Assembly (NCBI RefSeq): GCF_004011865.1
Contig: NZ_RKLP01000003.1
Location: 352,156 to 416,155, forward strand
Reading direction: 5' to 3'
Length of the DNA: 64,000 bases
Source of the DNA: Prescottella agglutinans
GTDB taxonomy: Bacteria; Actinomycetota; Actinomycetes; Mycobacteriales; Mycobacteriaceae
Shown in pieces: positions 43,459 through 52,344 of this stretch. The stretch's first letter is position 1; every line of letters starts with the position of its first letter. The position numbers were made by a program, and so were the translations under genes. The notes beneath the pieces were generated by a model, which had not been told where the DNA came from, made no database searches, and worked only from the letters and a program-made list of their open reading frames with translations.

Positions 43459-44781
43459 ATGACGACTGTGTCGCCATCGGTCGACTCCGCTGCCGCCACC
43501 TCCCCGCGCACCAGCGTGCGCAGGGTGGCCGTGGCGAGTTGCATCGGAACGACGATCGAGTTCTACGACTTCTTCATCTACGGAACCGCGGCCGCACTGG
43601 TCTTCCCGACGGTGTTCTTCCCCGCGCTCGGTTCCACCGCCGGCACCGTCGCGTCGTTCGCGACCTTCGCGGTGGCGTTCATCGCCCGGCCCGTGGGCGC
43701 AATGTTGTTCGGGCACTACGGCGACCGCATCGGTCGTAAGAAGACCCTCGTCTCCACCCTCCTGCTGATGGGCATCTCGACGCTCCTCATCGGCCTGCTC
43801 CCGGGTGCCGCGACGATCGGGGTCGCGGCGCCGATCATCCTCGTGCTGCTCCGCTTCGGCCAGGGCTTCGCCGTGGGCGGGGAGTGGGCGGGCGCGACCC
43901 TGCTCACCGCCGAGTACGCGCCGCCCGGCAAGCGCGGGCTGTACGCGATGTTCCCGCAGTTGGGGCCGGCGATCGCCTTCGTACTGTCGAGCAGCACGTT
44001 CATCCTCACCGGTGCGGTCTTCGGGGACGCCAACGAGACGTTCCTCAGTTGGGGCTGGCGGGTGCCGTTCGTGTTCTCCATCGTGCTCGTCGGCATCGGG
44101 CTGTACATGCGCCTGGCCATCGAGGAGACCCCGGTGTTCCGGGCGCAGCAGGCGGACGACGCCGCATCGGGTGCCCGCTCGCTGCCGTTCCTCGACGCGT
44201 GGCGGTACCAGACCAAGGAGATCCTGCTCTCCGGTGGCGCGCTCGCGACCCTGTTCGCGTTCTTCTACATGGGCACCGCGTTCCTCACCAGCTACGGAAC
44301 CAAGACCCTCGGCTTCAGCCGTCCGTTCGTGCTCTCGGTCGGGATCTTCGCGGCGGTCGTCTTCGGCGCCACCATCGTCGTCTCGGCGCTGTACTCCGAC
44401 CGGATCGGTCGGCGCCGGGTCATCATGATCTCCTGCGTCCTCGCGGTGGTCTGGGCCCTCGTGCTGTTCCCGCTGCTCGACACCGGATCCGCGGCGGCCT
44501 TCGTGATCGGCATGTGCGTCACGCTCGCGATCTTCGGCATGGCCTACGGGCCGTGTGGGGCGCTCCTGCCGGAGATGTTCCACACCCGCTACCGCTACAC
44601 CGGCGCCGGACTCGGCTACAACCTCGCCGGCGTGCTCGGCGGCGCGATCCCGCCGCTGATCGCGGCGCCGCTGGCCTCGTCCTTCGGCAGCTTCGCGATC
44701 GGCCTGATGCTCGCGGGGCTGGGCGTCGTCAGCTTCGTGTGCACCAAGGCGCTGGTCGAGACGAAGGACCACGCGCTCTGA
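43459..44781 (+). CDS. MFS transporter, metabolite:H+ symporter (MHS) type
   Basis: A 440-residue 12-helix permease. ATG 43459 follows AGAGGGAT. The MHS signature GTTIEFYDFFIYGTAAALV is at the first helix, the loop 2-3 motif GHYGDRIGRKKTL near residue 90, RFGQGFAVGGEWAGA near 135 and SDRIGRRRVIM in the second half. MHS permeases import organic acids, shikimate, betaine or aromatic acids with protons. No catabolic partner is directly adjacent, although the acyl-CoA synthetase is 160 bases downstream. The promoter region carries two CRP-like dyads. Confidence 0.93.
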   Translation: MTTVSPSVDSAAATSPRTSVRRVAVASCIGTTIEFYDFFIYGTAAALVFPTVFFPALGSTAGTVASFATFAVAFIARPVGAMLFGHYGDRIGRKKTLVSTLLLMGISTLLIGLLPGAATIGVAAPIILVLLRFGQGFAVGGEWAGATLLTAEYAPPGKRGLYAMFPQLGPAIAFVLSSSTFILTGAVFGDANETFLSWGWRVPFVFSIVLVGIGLYMRLAIEETPVFRAQQADDAASGARSLPFLDAWRYQTKEILLSGGALATLFAFFYMGTAFLTSYGTKTLGFSRPFVLSVGIFAAVVFGATIVVSALYSDRIGRRRVIMISCVLAVVWALVLFPLLDTGSAAAFVIGMCVTLAIFGMAYGPCGALLPEMFHTRYRYTGAGLGYNLAGVLGGAIPPLIAAPLASSFGSFAIGLMLAGLGVVSFVCTKALVETKDHAL

Positions 44782-44803
44782 TTCCGTTCCGTCCGGGCGG
44801 GGG

Positions 44804-44829
44804 TGTTCGAACTCTGAACAGTTGTCGAC
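44804..44829. promoter_or_regulatory. TGTYC-N7-GAACA element, copy A
   Basis: TGTTC (44804-44808), seven bases, GAACA (44816-44820), continuing GTTGTCGAC. The same TGTYC-N7-GAACAGTTGKCGAC string occurs before the ALDH gene at 49085. Both are followed about 40 bases later by ACATCACAC (44854-44862 here). A candidate binding site for the AcoR-like regulator encoded at 46609. Confidence 0.6.
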
Positions 44830-44940
44830 ACCCCCGACCGGCGACTATGTCCTACATCACACTGTGCGAGTACGTTGGGGAGGCCCGCACCGCCGGGCAT
44901 TCCCCGGAGGTGCCGGGTCGGCGCCTGGAGAGGAAACGCG

Positions 44941-46596
44941 ATGACCACAACCGCTTCGCTGCACGGATCCGTGCCGAGTTACGCCTCGGGAACGTGGGAT
45001 GCGCCCATGCTGGGCGACACCATCGGTGACAACTTCGACCGCGCGGTCGCCGCGTACGGTGAGCGTGATGCGTTGATCGATCGCAGTTCGGGGCGCCGGT
45101 GGACCTACAGCGAACTGGCCGTGGACGTCGAGGTGTTGGCGGCCGGTCTGCTCGGTGCCGGGATCGCGAAGGGCGACCGCGTCGGTATCTGGGCGCCGAA
45201 CTGCGCGGAGTGGACGATGGTCCAGTACGCGACGGCGAAGATCGGCGCGATCCTGGTGAACATCAATCCGGCCTACCGGTCGCACGAGTTGCAGTACGTG
45301 TTGAATCAGGCGGGGATTCGGATGCTGGTCGCGGCGCCGTCGTTCAAGACGTCGGACTACGCGGCGATGATCGAGCAGGTGCGGCCGGAGTGCAGTGCGC
45401 TGGAACAGGTGCTGCTGCTTGGTTCGGCGGAGTGGGACGCGTTGGTCTCCGACGGCCGGGCGGCGCTCGACGGCGATCGCGGCGCGCTGGCCCGGGCGCA
45501 GGCGTCGCTGTCGGCCGACGATCCGATCAACATCCAGTACACTTCGGGGACAACGGGTTTCCCGAAGGGTGCGACGCTCAGTCACCACAATATCCTCAAC
45601 AACGGCTACTTCGTGGGCGAGTTGTGCGGCTACACCGAAGAGGACCGGGTGTGTATCCCGGTGCCGTTCTATCACTGCTTCGGGATGGTGATGGGCAATC
45701 TTGCGTGCACCAGCCACGGGGCCGCGATGGTGATCCCCGGGCTGTCCTTCGATCCGGGTGCGACATTGGCGGCGGTGCAGGCGGAGCGGTGCACGTCGCT
45801 GTACGGGGTGCCGACGATGTTCATCGCCGAGTTGGCCGACCCGGACTTCGAGACCTACGACCTGTCGAGCCTGCGCACCGGCATCATGGCCGGCTCCCCG
45901 TGCCCGGTCGAGGTGATGAAGCAGGTCATCGAGCGGATGGGGATGGCGGAGGTGTCCATCTGCTACGGCATGACCGAGACGTCACCGGTGTCGCTGCAGA
46001 CCCGCCGCGACGACAGCATCGACCAGCGGGTGTCGACCGTCGGCCGTGTCGGCCCGCACCTCGAGGTGAAGATCGTCGATCCGGCGACCGGGCTGACCGT
46101 GCCGCGCGGCGAACCGGGCGAGCTGTGCACGCGCGGGTACTCGGTGATGCTCGGATACTGGAACAACCCGGAGAAGACCTCCGAGGCAATCGATTCCGCG
46201 CGCTGGATGCACACCGGCGACATCGGAGTGATGGACGTCGACGGATACGTCGCGATCACCGGACGCATCAAGGACATGGTGATCCGGGGCGGCGAGAACG
46301 TCTACCCGCGCGAGATCGAGGAGTTTCTCTACACCCATCCCGACGTCCTCGACGCCCAGGTGATCGGCGTACCCGACCCGAAGTACGGGGAGGAACTCAT
46401 GGTGTGGATCCGGATGCGGGAGGGCGCGGCCCCGCTGGACGCGGGCAAGCTGCGGGAGTTCTGCACCGGCCGGCTCGCCCACTACAAGATCCCGCGCTAC
46501 GTGCACCTGGTCGACGAGTTCCCGATGACCGTCACCGGCAAGATCCGCAAGGTCGAGATGCGGGAACTGTCCCTCGAACTGATCGATCGGGCCTGA
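44941..46596 (+). CDS. Medium/short-chain acyl-CoA synthetase (AMP-binding)
   Basis: A 551-residue ANL-superfamily ligase from ATG 44941 behind GAGAGGAAA. AMP-binding motifs are [16 protein letters not shown] near residue 198, [10 protein letters not shown] near 342 and [21 protein letters not shown] near 440, and the C-terminal lysine is in [10 protein letters not shown]. It activates a carboxylic acid to its CoA ester. It is 12 bases upstream of the AcoR-like regulator and shares a promoter element with the ALDH/ADH unit. A role after the aldehyde dehydrogenase (alcohol to aldehyde to acid to acyl-CoA) is therefore likely. Chain length cannot be read from the sequence. Confidence 0.92.
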   Translation: MTTTASLHGSVPSYASGTWDAPMLGDTIGDNFDRAVAAYGERDALIDRSSGRRWTYSELAVDVEVLAAGLLGAGIAKGDRVGIWAPNCAEWTMVQYATAKIGAILVNINPAYRSHELQYVLNQAGIRMLVAAPSFKTSDYAAMIEQVRPECSALEQVLLLGSAEWDALVSDGRAALDGDRGALARAQASLSADDPINIQYTSGTTGFPKGATLSHHNILNNGYFVGELCGYTEEDRVCIPVPFYHCFGMVMGNLACTSHGAAMVIPGLSFDPGATLAAVQAERCTSLYGVPTMFIAELADPDFETYDLSSLRTGIMAGSPCPVEVMKQVIERMGMAEVSICYGMTETSPVSLQTRRDDSIDQRVSTVGRVGPHLEVKIVDPATGLTVPRGEPGELCTRGYSVMLGYWNNPEKTSEAIDSARWMHTGDIGVMDVDGYVAITGRIKDMVIRGGENVYPREIEEFLYTHPDVLDAQVIGVPDPKYGEELMVWIRMREGAAPLDAGKLREFCTGRLAHYKIPRYVHLVDEFPMTVTGKIRKVEMRELSLELIDRA

Positions 46597-46608
46597 CCGG
46601 AGAGGGTA

Positions 46609-48252
46609 ATGGCGGTGCACGGGTTACGGCCGGAAATCGAACTGTCCTGGAAGCGTTCACAGCTCAGCGGCATCGACCCGGCGCGGGTGCCCGAACCGAC
46701 GCTGCTCGATCCGTCGGACTCGGCCGGGCGGCTGTTGCGCGCCGCCCGGCCGGTGCTCGACGATCTGCGGGTGCAACTGTCCGGCACCGGGTGCGGAATC
46801 CTGCTCGTCGACCGTGACTGTCGCGTCGTCTCACGGGTGTTCGACTCCGACGCGATGAAGTCCGCGATGGAGGATGTCGGGGTGCTACCCGGAGTCGCAC
46901 TCTCCGAGGAGACGTACGGCACGAACGCGCTCGGAACGCCGCTCGAGGTGCGCCAGGGCATCGTCGTCCACCGCGACGAGCACTTCCTCGAGTCGTTCCG
47001 GCAGTTCAGCTGCTACGGTCACCCGATCGTGCATCCGGTCACGCGCCGGATCGAGGGCATCCTCGACATCACCGCGACGGGGAAGACGGCGAATCCGCTG
47101 TTCGTGCCCTTCCTGGCGCGGGCGGTCCGGGACATCGAGGCCCGATTGCTCGAGGGCGCGCGGGAATCGGACCGCCGCGTGGTGGACGCGTTCCAGATCG
47201 CGGCCCGGCAGCGGGGTGTCGCCGTGGCCGCGATGGGGCAGGACATCATGCTCACCAACAAGGCGGCAGTCGAACTGCTCGACCCGAGTGACCACGTGGC
47301 GTTGCGGGCACTCGCGGCCGCCGTGCCCGCAGGTGAGTCGAGGCGTCTGGACTTCGCGCTGTCCGGGGGCGGGCGCACCGGGCTGCGCATCGACCGGGTG
47401 GCCGGTGCGGAGAGCGGTGCGTTGTTCCTGCTCGACGTGGACGAGGCCCGGCGGCCCGTGCGGCGCAGGGCGACGCCGCAGGACGCGACGTCGCGGTTGC
47501 GTGCCCGGCTGCACGAGCTGCGGTCCAGTACGGGTGCGCTCGCGATCGTCGGCGAGCCGGGTAGTGGGCGGAGCTGGGCCGCACGGGAGTTCGCTGCAGG
47601 GGAGATCGTGGCGGTGGATGCCGCGCACATCGTCGCGGAGGGGGAGCGGGACTGGTGCGCCCGCTTGCTCGCGCACGCCGAGACCGAGTCGGAACAGGTC
47701 CTGGTCGAACACGTCCATCTCGCTCCGGATCCGGTCGTCGCGCTGCTGGCGTCGCTCGCCGCGCGCGCCGACGGACCTCGGCCGGTGTTCACCTCCGACC
47801 CGCTCGACGCGGTCCGGCCGACCGTGCGTGACCTGCTCGCGCGCTGCGGCACGCAGGTCACGGTTCCGGCTCTGCGGCAGCGGATCCGGGAGCTTCCCGC
47901 ACTCGCGGACGCGCTTGCGGCGGAGGTCGGCCGGGAAGGACTGCGTATCGGACCCAGCGCGCTGACGGCGCTGTCCGAGCACACGTGGCCGGGCAACCTG
48001 GTGGAACTGCGTGCGGTGCTCGCGGGCCTGCCGGACAGGAACGGGGCGGCGATCCGGGTCGAGGACCTTCCCGAGGAGTACCGCGCGCCCGGGCGGGTGG
48101 CCCGACTCGGCGGCCGCGAACGCGCCGAGCGGGACGCGATCATCGAGGCGCTCCAGGAGAGCCGGGGCAACAAGGTGCACGCCGCGGCGCGGCTCGGGAT
48201 CAGTCGCACGACGCTCTACAGCCGGATTCGCGCCCTCGACATCACCGTGTGA
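46609..48252 (+). CDS. AcoR-like GAF/AAA/Fis regulator
   Basis: A 547-residue protein. The N-terminal helical region has SWKRSQLSGIDP; a GAF domain follows with GILLVDRDCRVVSRVFD and YGTNALGTPLEV. The AAA-like domain has a Walker A variant GEPGSGRS near residue 310 but no GAFTGA loop or clear Walker B. The Fis-type helix-turn-helix is at the end (NKVHAAARLGISRTTLYSRIRAL). It therefore looks like a sigma-54 activator converted to sigma-54-independent action, as expected in an actinobacterium. It follows the acyl-CoA synthetase by 12 bases and probably controls it and the ALDH/ADH pair. Confidence 0.88.
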   Translation: MAVHGLRPEIELSWKRSQLSGIDPARVPEPTLLDPSDSAGRLLRAARPVLDDLRVQLSGTGCGILLVDRDCRVVSRVFDSDAMKSAMEDVGVLPGVALSEETYGTNALGTPLEVRQGIVVHRDEHFLESFRQFSCYGHPIVHPVTRRIEGILDITATGKTANPLFVPFLARAVRDIEARLLEGARESDRRVVDAFQIAARQRGVAVAAMGQDIMLTNKAAVELLDPSDHVALRALAAAVPAGESRRLDFALSGGGRTGLRIDRVAGAESGALFLLDVDEARRPVRRRATPQDATSRLRARLHELRSSTGALAIVGEPGSGRSWAAREFAAGEIVAVDAAHIVAEGERDWCARLLAHAETESEQVLVEHVHLAPDPVVALLASLAARADGPRPVFTSDPLDAVRPTVRDLLARCGTQVTVPALRQRIRELPALADALAAEVGREGLRIGPSALTALSEHTWPGNLVELRAVLAGLPDRNGAAIRVEDLPEEYRAPGRVARLGGRERAERDAIIEALQESRGNKVHAAARLGISRTTLYSRIRALDITV

Positions 48253-48265
48253 GTCGTTCGCGTGC

Positions 48266-48307
48266 CCGGGTGCGGCCGGCGGACTGAAACCCGCCGGCCG
48301 CACCCGG
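48266..48307. terminator. Bidirectional hairpin between regulator and secreted protein
   Basis: CCGGGTGCGGCCGGCGG (48266-48282) pairs with CCGCCGGCCGCACCCGG (48291-48307) around an 8-base loop. It lies 13 bases after the regulator stop and 17 bases after the convergent gene's stop, so it can end both transcripts. Confidence 0.85.
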
Positions 48308-48324
48308 ATCCCGAAACCTGCAGA

Positions 48325-48831
48325 CTAGCTGCCGAACTGGCTGAGGACGCCGTTGAGGACGTCACGGAAGAAGTCCTCGACGCTACCGAGCCCGGGAGCA
48401 ACGGCCGGATCGTCCTCGGTGACCGCCACCCGCACGGGCTGGCCGACGACCTGGTAGGCGGTGTCGCCGTTCTCCTTGCACTTGGTGAACACCCAGTACT
48501 CGCCGATCGCCAACGCCTCCGAGGTGCCCGAACCCGAGGCGCCGGCGAGAACCTGGTCCTTCGCCATGTCCGGGCCCGTGATGGCGTATTCGCCGACCTT
48601 GGTGGTCCTGTCGAAGACCGTGGCATCGCCGCGGTACACGTAGCCCTCGCAGTAGTTGAACGGCAGGGTGGTCTTCACACCGGTGACCGTGGTGGTGATC
48701 TTCGAGCCGGACACGGCCACGGTCGCGCTACCGGTGACCTGGGCCGACGAAAGCGCGGGGCCGGCGACGAGAGCGAGAGCGGACAGTCCGGCAACGACAC
48801 CGGCACCGGCCAGCTTGCGTGAAACACCCAT
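48325..48831 (-). CDS. Secreted protein, possibly iron-regulated
   Basis: A 168-residue protein from ATG 48831. The Sec signal peptide covers about residues 1-30 (basic start GVSRKLAG, hydrophobic core, ALSSAQ near the cleavage point). The mature part is beta-rich with two cysteines (FNYCEGYVYRG, VFTKCKENGD), which may form a disulphide, and ends in a short helix (VEDFFRDVLNGVLSQFGS). I do not recognise the family; a small heme- or metal-handling exoprotein is conceivable. An IdeR-type iron box lies about 100 bases upstream. Confidence 0.8.
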   Translation of the reverse strand: MGVSRKLAGAGVVAGLSALALVAGPALSSAQVTGSATVAVSGSKITTTVTGVKTTLPFNYCEGYVYRGDATVFDRTTKVGEYAITGPDMAKDQVLAGASGSGTSEALAIGEYWVFTKCKENGDTAYQVVGQPVRVAVTEDDPAVAPGLGSVEDFFRDVLNGVLSQFGS

Positions 48832-48931
48832 GTTGGGTCCCTTCGGATTTGGACACCGCGCTGCACCGGGCGGCGTGGCGTGTGATCGACATCGTGCGCG
48901 GTGCCGGGACGTCGCCGCAGCTACCGCGCAG

Positions 48932-48950
48932 TAGGTTAGCCTTGCCTTTA
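48932..48950. promoter_or_regulatory. IdeR/DmdR-type iron box
   Basis: TAGGTTAGCCTTGCCTTTA resembles the 19-base iron box TTAGGTTAGSCTAACCTAA, keeping AGGTTAGCCT and the later CCT. It lies upstream of the secreted-protein gene on the minus strand and 220 bases before the ALDH gene on the other side. Confidence 0.6.
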
Positions 48951-49084
48951 CTGTGGCGGGCCGGCTAATTAAATGGTGCCGACTCGGGCGTGTCAAGTGG
49001 AGGCGGGCGTCGTCGAGGTGACCCCGGGTGTCCGCGCGTCGTCGACCGGCGCGGGCGTGCTGTTCGCGGCAGGCCTTCCGGTGC

Positions 49085-49110
49085 TGTCCAAAGCTTGAAC
49101 AGTTGGCGAC
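49085..49110. promoter_or_regulatory. TGTYC-N7-GAACA element, copy B
   Basis: TGTCC (49085-49089), seven bases, GAACA (49097-49101), continuing GTTGGCGAC, then ACATCACAC at 49141-49149. It is equivalent to the element before the acyl-CoA synthetase (44804). It is 63-88 bases before the ALDH start. The rest of the 48832-49172 gap holds the iron box and no gene. Confidence 0.6.
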
Positions 49111-49172
49111 CGTCCGCCCGAAGCACGATGGCTGTGTTGCACATCACACCATCGTCTGCAGGAGGTTCGGGC

Positions 49173-50672
49173 ATGACTGTCGTTGCCGAGCAAGCCGTTT
49201 CGCCGCGGGTCCGCGAGTTTCTGGCCGGCACCAAGCAGCTCTACATCGGCGGTGAGTTCGTCGACGCGGCGTCCGGCCGCACATTCGTGACGCACGATCC
49301 CGCGACCGGCGACCGCCTCGCGGACGTCGCGCACGGCGAGGCCGCCGACATCGACCGCGCCGTCCGCGCCGCGCGCCGCGCGTTCGACGAGGGGCCGTGG
49401 GCCTCGATGAAGCCCAACGAGCGGGAGCGCCTGATCTGGCGGGTCGGCGATCTGCTCACCGAGCGGGCCGCCGAGTTCGGTCAGCTCGAAGCGCTCGACA
49501 ATGGCAAGTCCGCGGCCATCGCGTCCGCGGTCGACGTCGCGTGGGCCGCCGACGTGTTCCGCTACTACGCGGGCTGGGCCACCAAGATCGAGGGCAGCAC
49601 CGTCAACGTGTCGATGCCGTTCGCGCCTGGCGGCGAGTTCCACGCCTACACGCTCCGCGAGCCCGTCGGGGTGTGCGGGCTGATCGTGCCGTGGAACTTC
49701 CCGCTGCTCATGGCGTCGTGGAAGCTTGCGCCCGCGCTCGCGGCCGGCAACACGGTGATCCTCAAGCCGGCCGAGCAGACCCCGCTCACCGCGCTCATGC
49801 TGGCCGAGGTCTTCGAGGAGGCCGGATTCCCGCCCGGTGTCGTCAACATCGTGCCGGGCTTCGGTGACGCCGGTGCCGCGCTGTCCGGGCACGACGACGT
49901 CGACAAGGTCGCGTTCACCGGTTCCACCGAGGTCGGCAAGAAGATCGTCGACGCCGCCAAGGGCAACCTGAAGAAGGTGTCGCTCGAGCTGGGCGGCAAG
50001 AGCCCCAACATCGTCTTCGCGGACGCGGATTTCGATGCGGCCGTGCAGGGTTCGCTCAACGCGTGGCTGTTCAACCACGGCCAGTGCTGCGTCGCCGGCA
50101 CCCGACTGTTCGTCGAGGACAGCATCTTCGAGCGTTTCACCGAGGCCGTCGCCGAGGCCGCGAGCCGGGTCAAGATCGGCCCCGGTCTCGATCCGACGAC
50201 CGAACTCGGCCCGCTGGTCTCGCAGGAACAGTTCGACCGGGTCACCGGCTACCTGCGGGACGGACTCGCCGACGGCGCCCGGGCGCTGACCGGCGGCAAG
50301 CGCTGGGGCGACACCGGGTACTTCGTCGAGCCGACCGTCCTGGTCGACGTCAAGCCGGAGTTCAGCGTCGTCCGGGAGGAGATCTTCGGGCCCGTCGTCG
50401 CCGCGATGCCGTTCGACGCCGACGAGGGGATCGTCGGCCCGGCCAACGACTCCATCTACGGACTCGCCGCCGGCATCTGGACCCGCGACATCTCCAAGGC
50501 GCACCGCACCGCACGTCGGCTGAAGGCCGGTTCGGTGTGGGTCAACCAGTACAACGGCTTCGACACGGCGATGCCGTTCGGTGGCTACAAGCAGTCCGGC
50601 TGGGGCCGCGAACTCGGCGCATCCGGTATCGACGCCTTCACCCAGACCAAGGCCGTCAACGTCGCGCTCTGA
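49173..50672 (+). CDS. Aldehyde dehydrogenase
   Basis: A 499-residue NAD-dependent ALDH from ATG 49173 behind [28 protein letters not shown] contains the active-site Asn. The Glu base is in [10 protein letters not shown], and the nucleophile Cys is in FNHGQCCVAGTRLFV. The [15 protein letters not shown]-terminus is typical of class 1/2-like enzymes. It differs from the ALDH at 35596 (QCC versus EVC at the active site), so the two are not recent duplicates. It is followed 38 bases later by the NDMA-dependent ADH, making an alcohol-to-acid unit. Confidence 0.93.
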   Translation: MTVVAEQAVSPRVREFLAGTKQLYIGGEFVDAASGRTFVTHDPATGDRLADVAHGEAADIDRAVRAARRAFDEGPWASMKPNERERLIWRVGDLLTERAAEFGQLEALDNGKSAAIASAVDVAWAADVFRYYAGWATKIEGSTVNVSMPFAPGGEFHAYTLREPVGVCGLIVPWNFPLLMASWKLAPALAAGNTVILKPAEQTPLTALMLAEVFEEAGFPPGVVNIVPGFGDAGAALSGHDDVDKVAFTGSTEVGKKIVDAAKGNLKKVSLELGGKSPNIVFADADFDAAVQGSLNAWLFNHGQCCVAGTRLFVEDSIFERFTEAVAEAASRVKIGPGLDPTTELGPLVSQEQFDRVTGYLRDGLADGARALTGGKRWGDTGYFVEPTVLVDVKPEFSVVREEIFGPVVAAMPFDADEGIVGPANDSIYGLAAGIWTRDISKAHRTARRLKAGSVWVNQYNGFDTAMPFGGYKQSGWGRELGASGIDAFTQTKAVNVAL

Positions 50673-50710
50673 CCTTCCCGCCCGCACTCTCGAACTCCGA
50701 AGGAGAATCC

Positions 50711-51823
50711 ATGAAGACCAAGGCTGCTGTTCTGCTCGAGCCCGGAAAGCCGTTCGAGATCATGGAACTCGACCTCGACGGCCCCGGCCCCGGCGAGGTG
50801 CTGATCAAGTACACCGCGGCGGGACTGTGCCACTCGGATCTGCACCTGACCGACGGCGACCTGCCGCCCCGCTACCCCATCGTCGGCGGGCACGAGGGCT
50901 CCGGCATCATCGAGGAGGTCGGTCCCGGCGTCACCAAGGTCAAGCCGGGCGACCACGTCGTGTGCAGCTTCATCCCCAACTGCGGCACCTGTCGGTACTG
51001 CGCCACCGGTCGACAGAACCTGTGCGACATGGGTGCGACGATCCTGGAGGGCTCGATGCCCGACGGGACGTTCCGATTCCATTCCGGAGGCACTGATTTC
51101 GGTGCCATGTGCATGTTGGGTACGTTCGCCGAGCGGGCGACGATCTCGCAGCACTCCGTCGTCAAGGTCGACGACTGGCTGCCCCTCGAGACCGCCGTCC
51201 TCGTCGGCTGCGGTGTCCCGTCGGGCTGGGGGACCGCGGTGTACTCCGGTGGCGTCCGCGCCGGCGACATCACCGTCATCTACGGCATCGGCGGGCTCGG
51301 TATCAATGCCGTGCAGGGCGCCGTGCAGGCCGGTGCCCGGTACGTGGTCGTCGTCGACCCGATCGAGTTCAAGCGGGAGACGGCGCTGAAGTTCGGTGCC
51401 ACACATGCCTATGCCACCGCGGAAGAGGCTGCGGTGAAGGTCAACGAGTTGAGCTGGGGTCAGGGTGCCGACCAGGCCCTGATCCTGGTCGGCACCGTCG
51501 ACGAGGAGGTGGTCGCGGCCGCGACCGCGGTGATCGGCAAGGGCGGCACCGTCGTCATCACCGGTCTCGCCGATCCGACGAAGCTGACCGTGCACGTGTC
51601 GGGCGCCGACCTGACGCTCAACGAGAAGACCATCAAGGGCACGCTGTTCGGCTCGGCCAACCCGCAGTACGACATCGTGCGGTTGCTCCGCATGTACGAC
51701 CAGGGCGAGTTGAAGCTCGACGAACTCGTCACCACCCGCTACTCCCTCGAGGACGTCAACCAGGGGTACGAGGACCTGCGAAACGGTCGGAACATCCGCG
51801 GCATCATCGTGCACGGGCAGTGA
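50711..51823 (+). CDS. NDMA-dependent (nicotinoprotein) alcohol dehydrogenase
   Basis: A 370-residue zinc MDR protein with AAGGAGAA before ATG 50711. It begins MKTKAAVLLEPGKPFEI and contains YTAAGLCHSDLHL, CSFIPNCGTCRYCATGRQNLCDMGATI and YGIGGLGINAVQGAV. These stretches agree closely with my memory of the Amycolatopsis methanolica NDMA-dependent alcohol dehydrogenase, which keeps NAD(H) bound and needs an external acceptor. This family (Rxyl_3153 type) co-occurs with mycofactocin, the probable acceptor. It forms a unit with the ALDH upstream and ends before a strong terminator. Confidence 0.88.
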   Translation: MKTKAAVLLEPGKPFEIMELDLDGPGPGEVLIKYTAAGLCHSDLHLTDGDLPPRYPIVGGHEGSGIIEEVGPGVTKVKPGDHVVCSFIPNCGTCRYCATGRQNLCDMGATILEGSMPDGTFRFHSGGTDFGAMCMLGTFAERATISQHSVVKVDDWLPLETAVLVGCGVPSGWGTAVYSGGVRAGDITVIYGIGGLGINAVQGAVQAGARYVVVVDPIEFKRETALKFGATHAYATAEEAAVKVNELSWGQGADQALILVGTVDEEVVAAATAVIGKGGTVVITGLADPTKLTVHVSGADLTLNEKTIKGTLFGSANPQYDIVRLLRMYDQGELKLDELVTTRYSLEDVNQGYEDLRNGRNIRGIIVHGQ

Positions 51824-51856
51824 CGGACTCACTCCCGCAACGATCTGCGTGATCCT

Positions 51857-51898
51857 CCGCCCTGGCTCGACGGAAAACGTACCGTCGAGCCAGGGCGG
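51857..51898 (+). terminator. Hairpin terminator after the nicotinoprotein ADH
   Basis: CCGCCCTGGCTCGACGG (51857-51873) is perfectly complementary to CCGTCGAGCCAGGGCGG (51882-51898) around an 8-base loop, 33 bases after the ADH stop. Confidence 0.88.
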
Positions 51899-51940
51899 AA
51901 GTGTCTCCGCACCGATGGGGGCGGACGGAAGGAGATCCGC

Positions 51941-52204
51941 ATGGGTGAGATCATCGGCACGATCATCTTCGGCGCGGTCATCGGTGTGATCGCCCGCCTG
52001 GTGGTTCCGGGCAAACAGGCGATGGGCTGGATCATCACCGTCGTCATCGGCATCATCGGCGCCCTCCTCGGGTACTGGATCTGGGGCCTCATCAGCGACA
52101 AGGGCGACACTCCCGGCATCGACTGGTGGCGGTGGATCATCAGTATCGCGGCGGCGGCGGTGTTGACCCTCGCCTACACGTCGGTCACCAGTCGTCGCAC
52201 CTGA
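51941..52204 (+). CDS. GlsB/YeaQ/YmgE family membrane protein
   Basis: An 87-residue protein with three hydrophobic helices and the family motif IIGTIIFGAVIGVIARLVVPGKQ, then GWIITVVIGIIGALLGYWI and a C-terminal helix. Such proteins, once called transglycosylase-associated, are small membrane proteins raised in stress. GGAAGGAG is the ribosome site. It stands between a terminator and the lipid kinase gene. Confidence 0.9.
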   Translation: MGEIIGTIIFGAVIGVIARLVVPGKQAMGWIITVVIGIIGALLGYWIWGLISDKGDTPGIDWWRWIISIAAAAVLTLAYTSVTSRRT

Positions 52205-52344
52205 CGCCGGCCGGGCGTCACCACGTCGTGCCCGGCGGCAGCGCGGCCAGTGCCATGCGCCGCGCCGCCCGCGCGGGTCGGATCCCCGTCCGCTCTCCCC
52301 TCGGCGGACGGGGACACCGCGTTCGGCGGAAGGATCGGGGCGAG

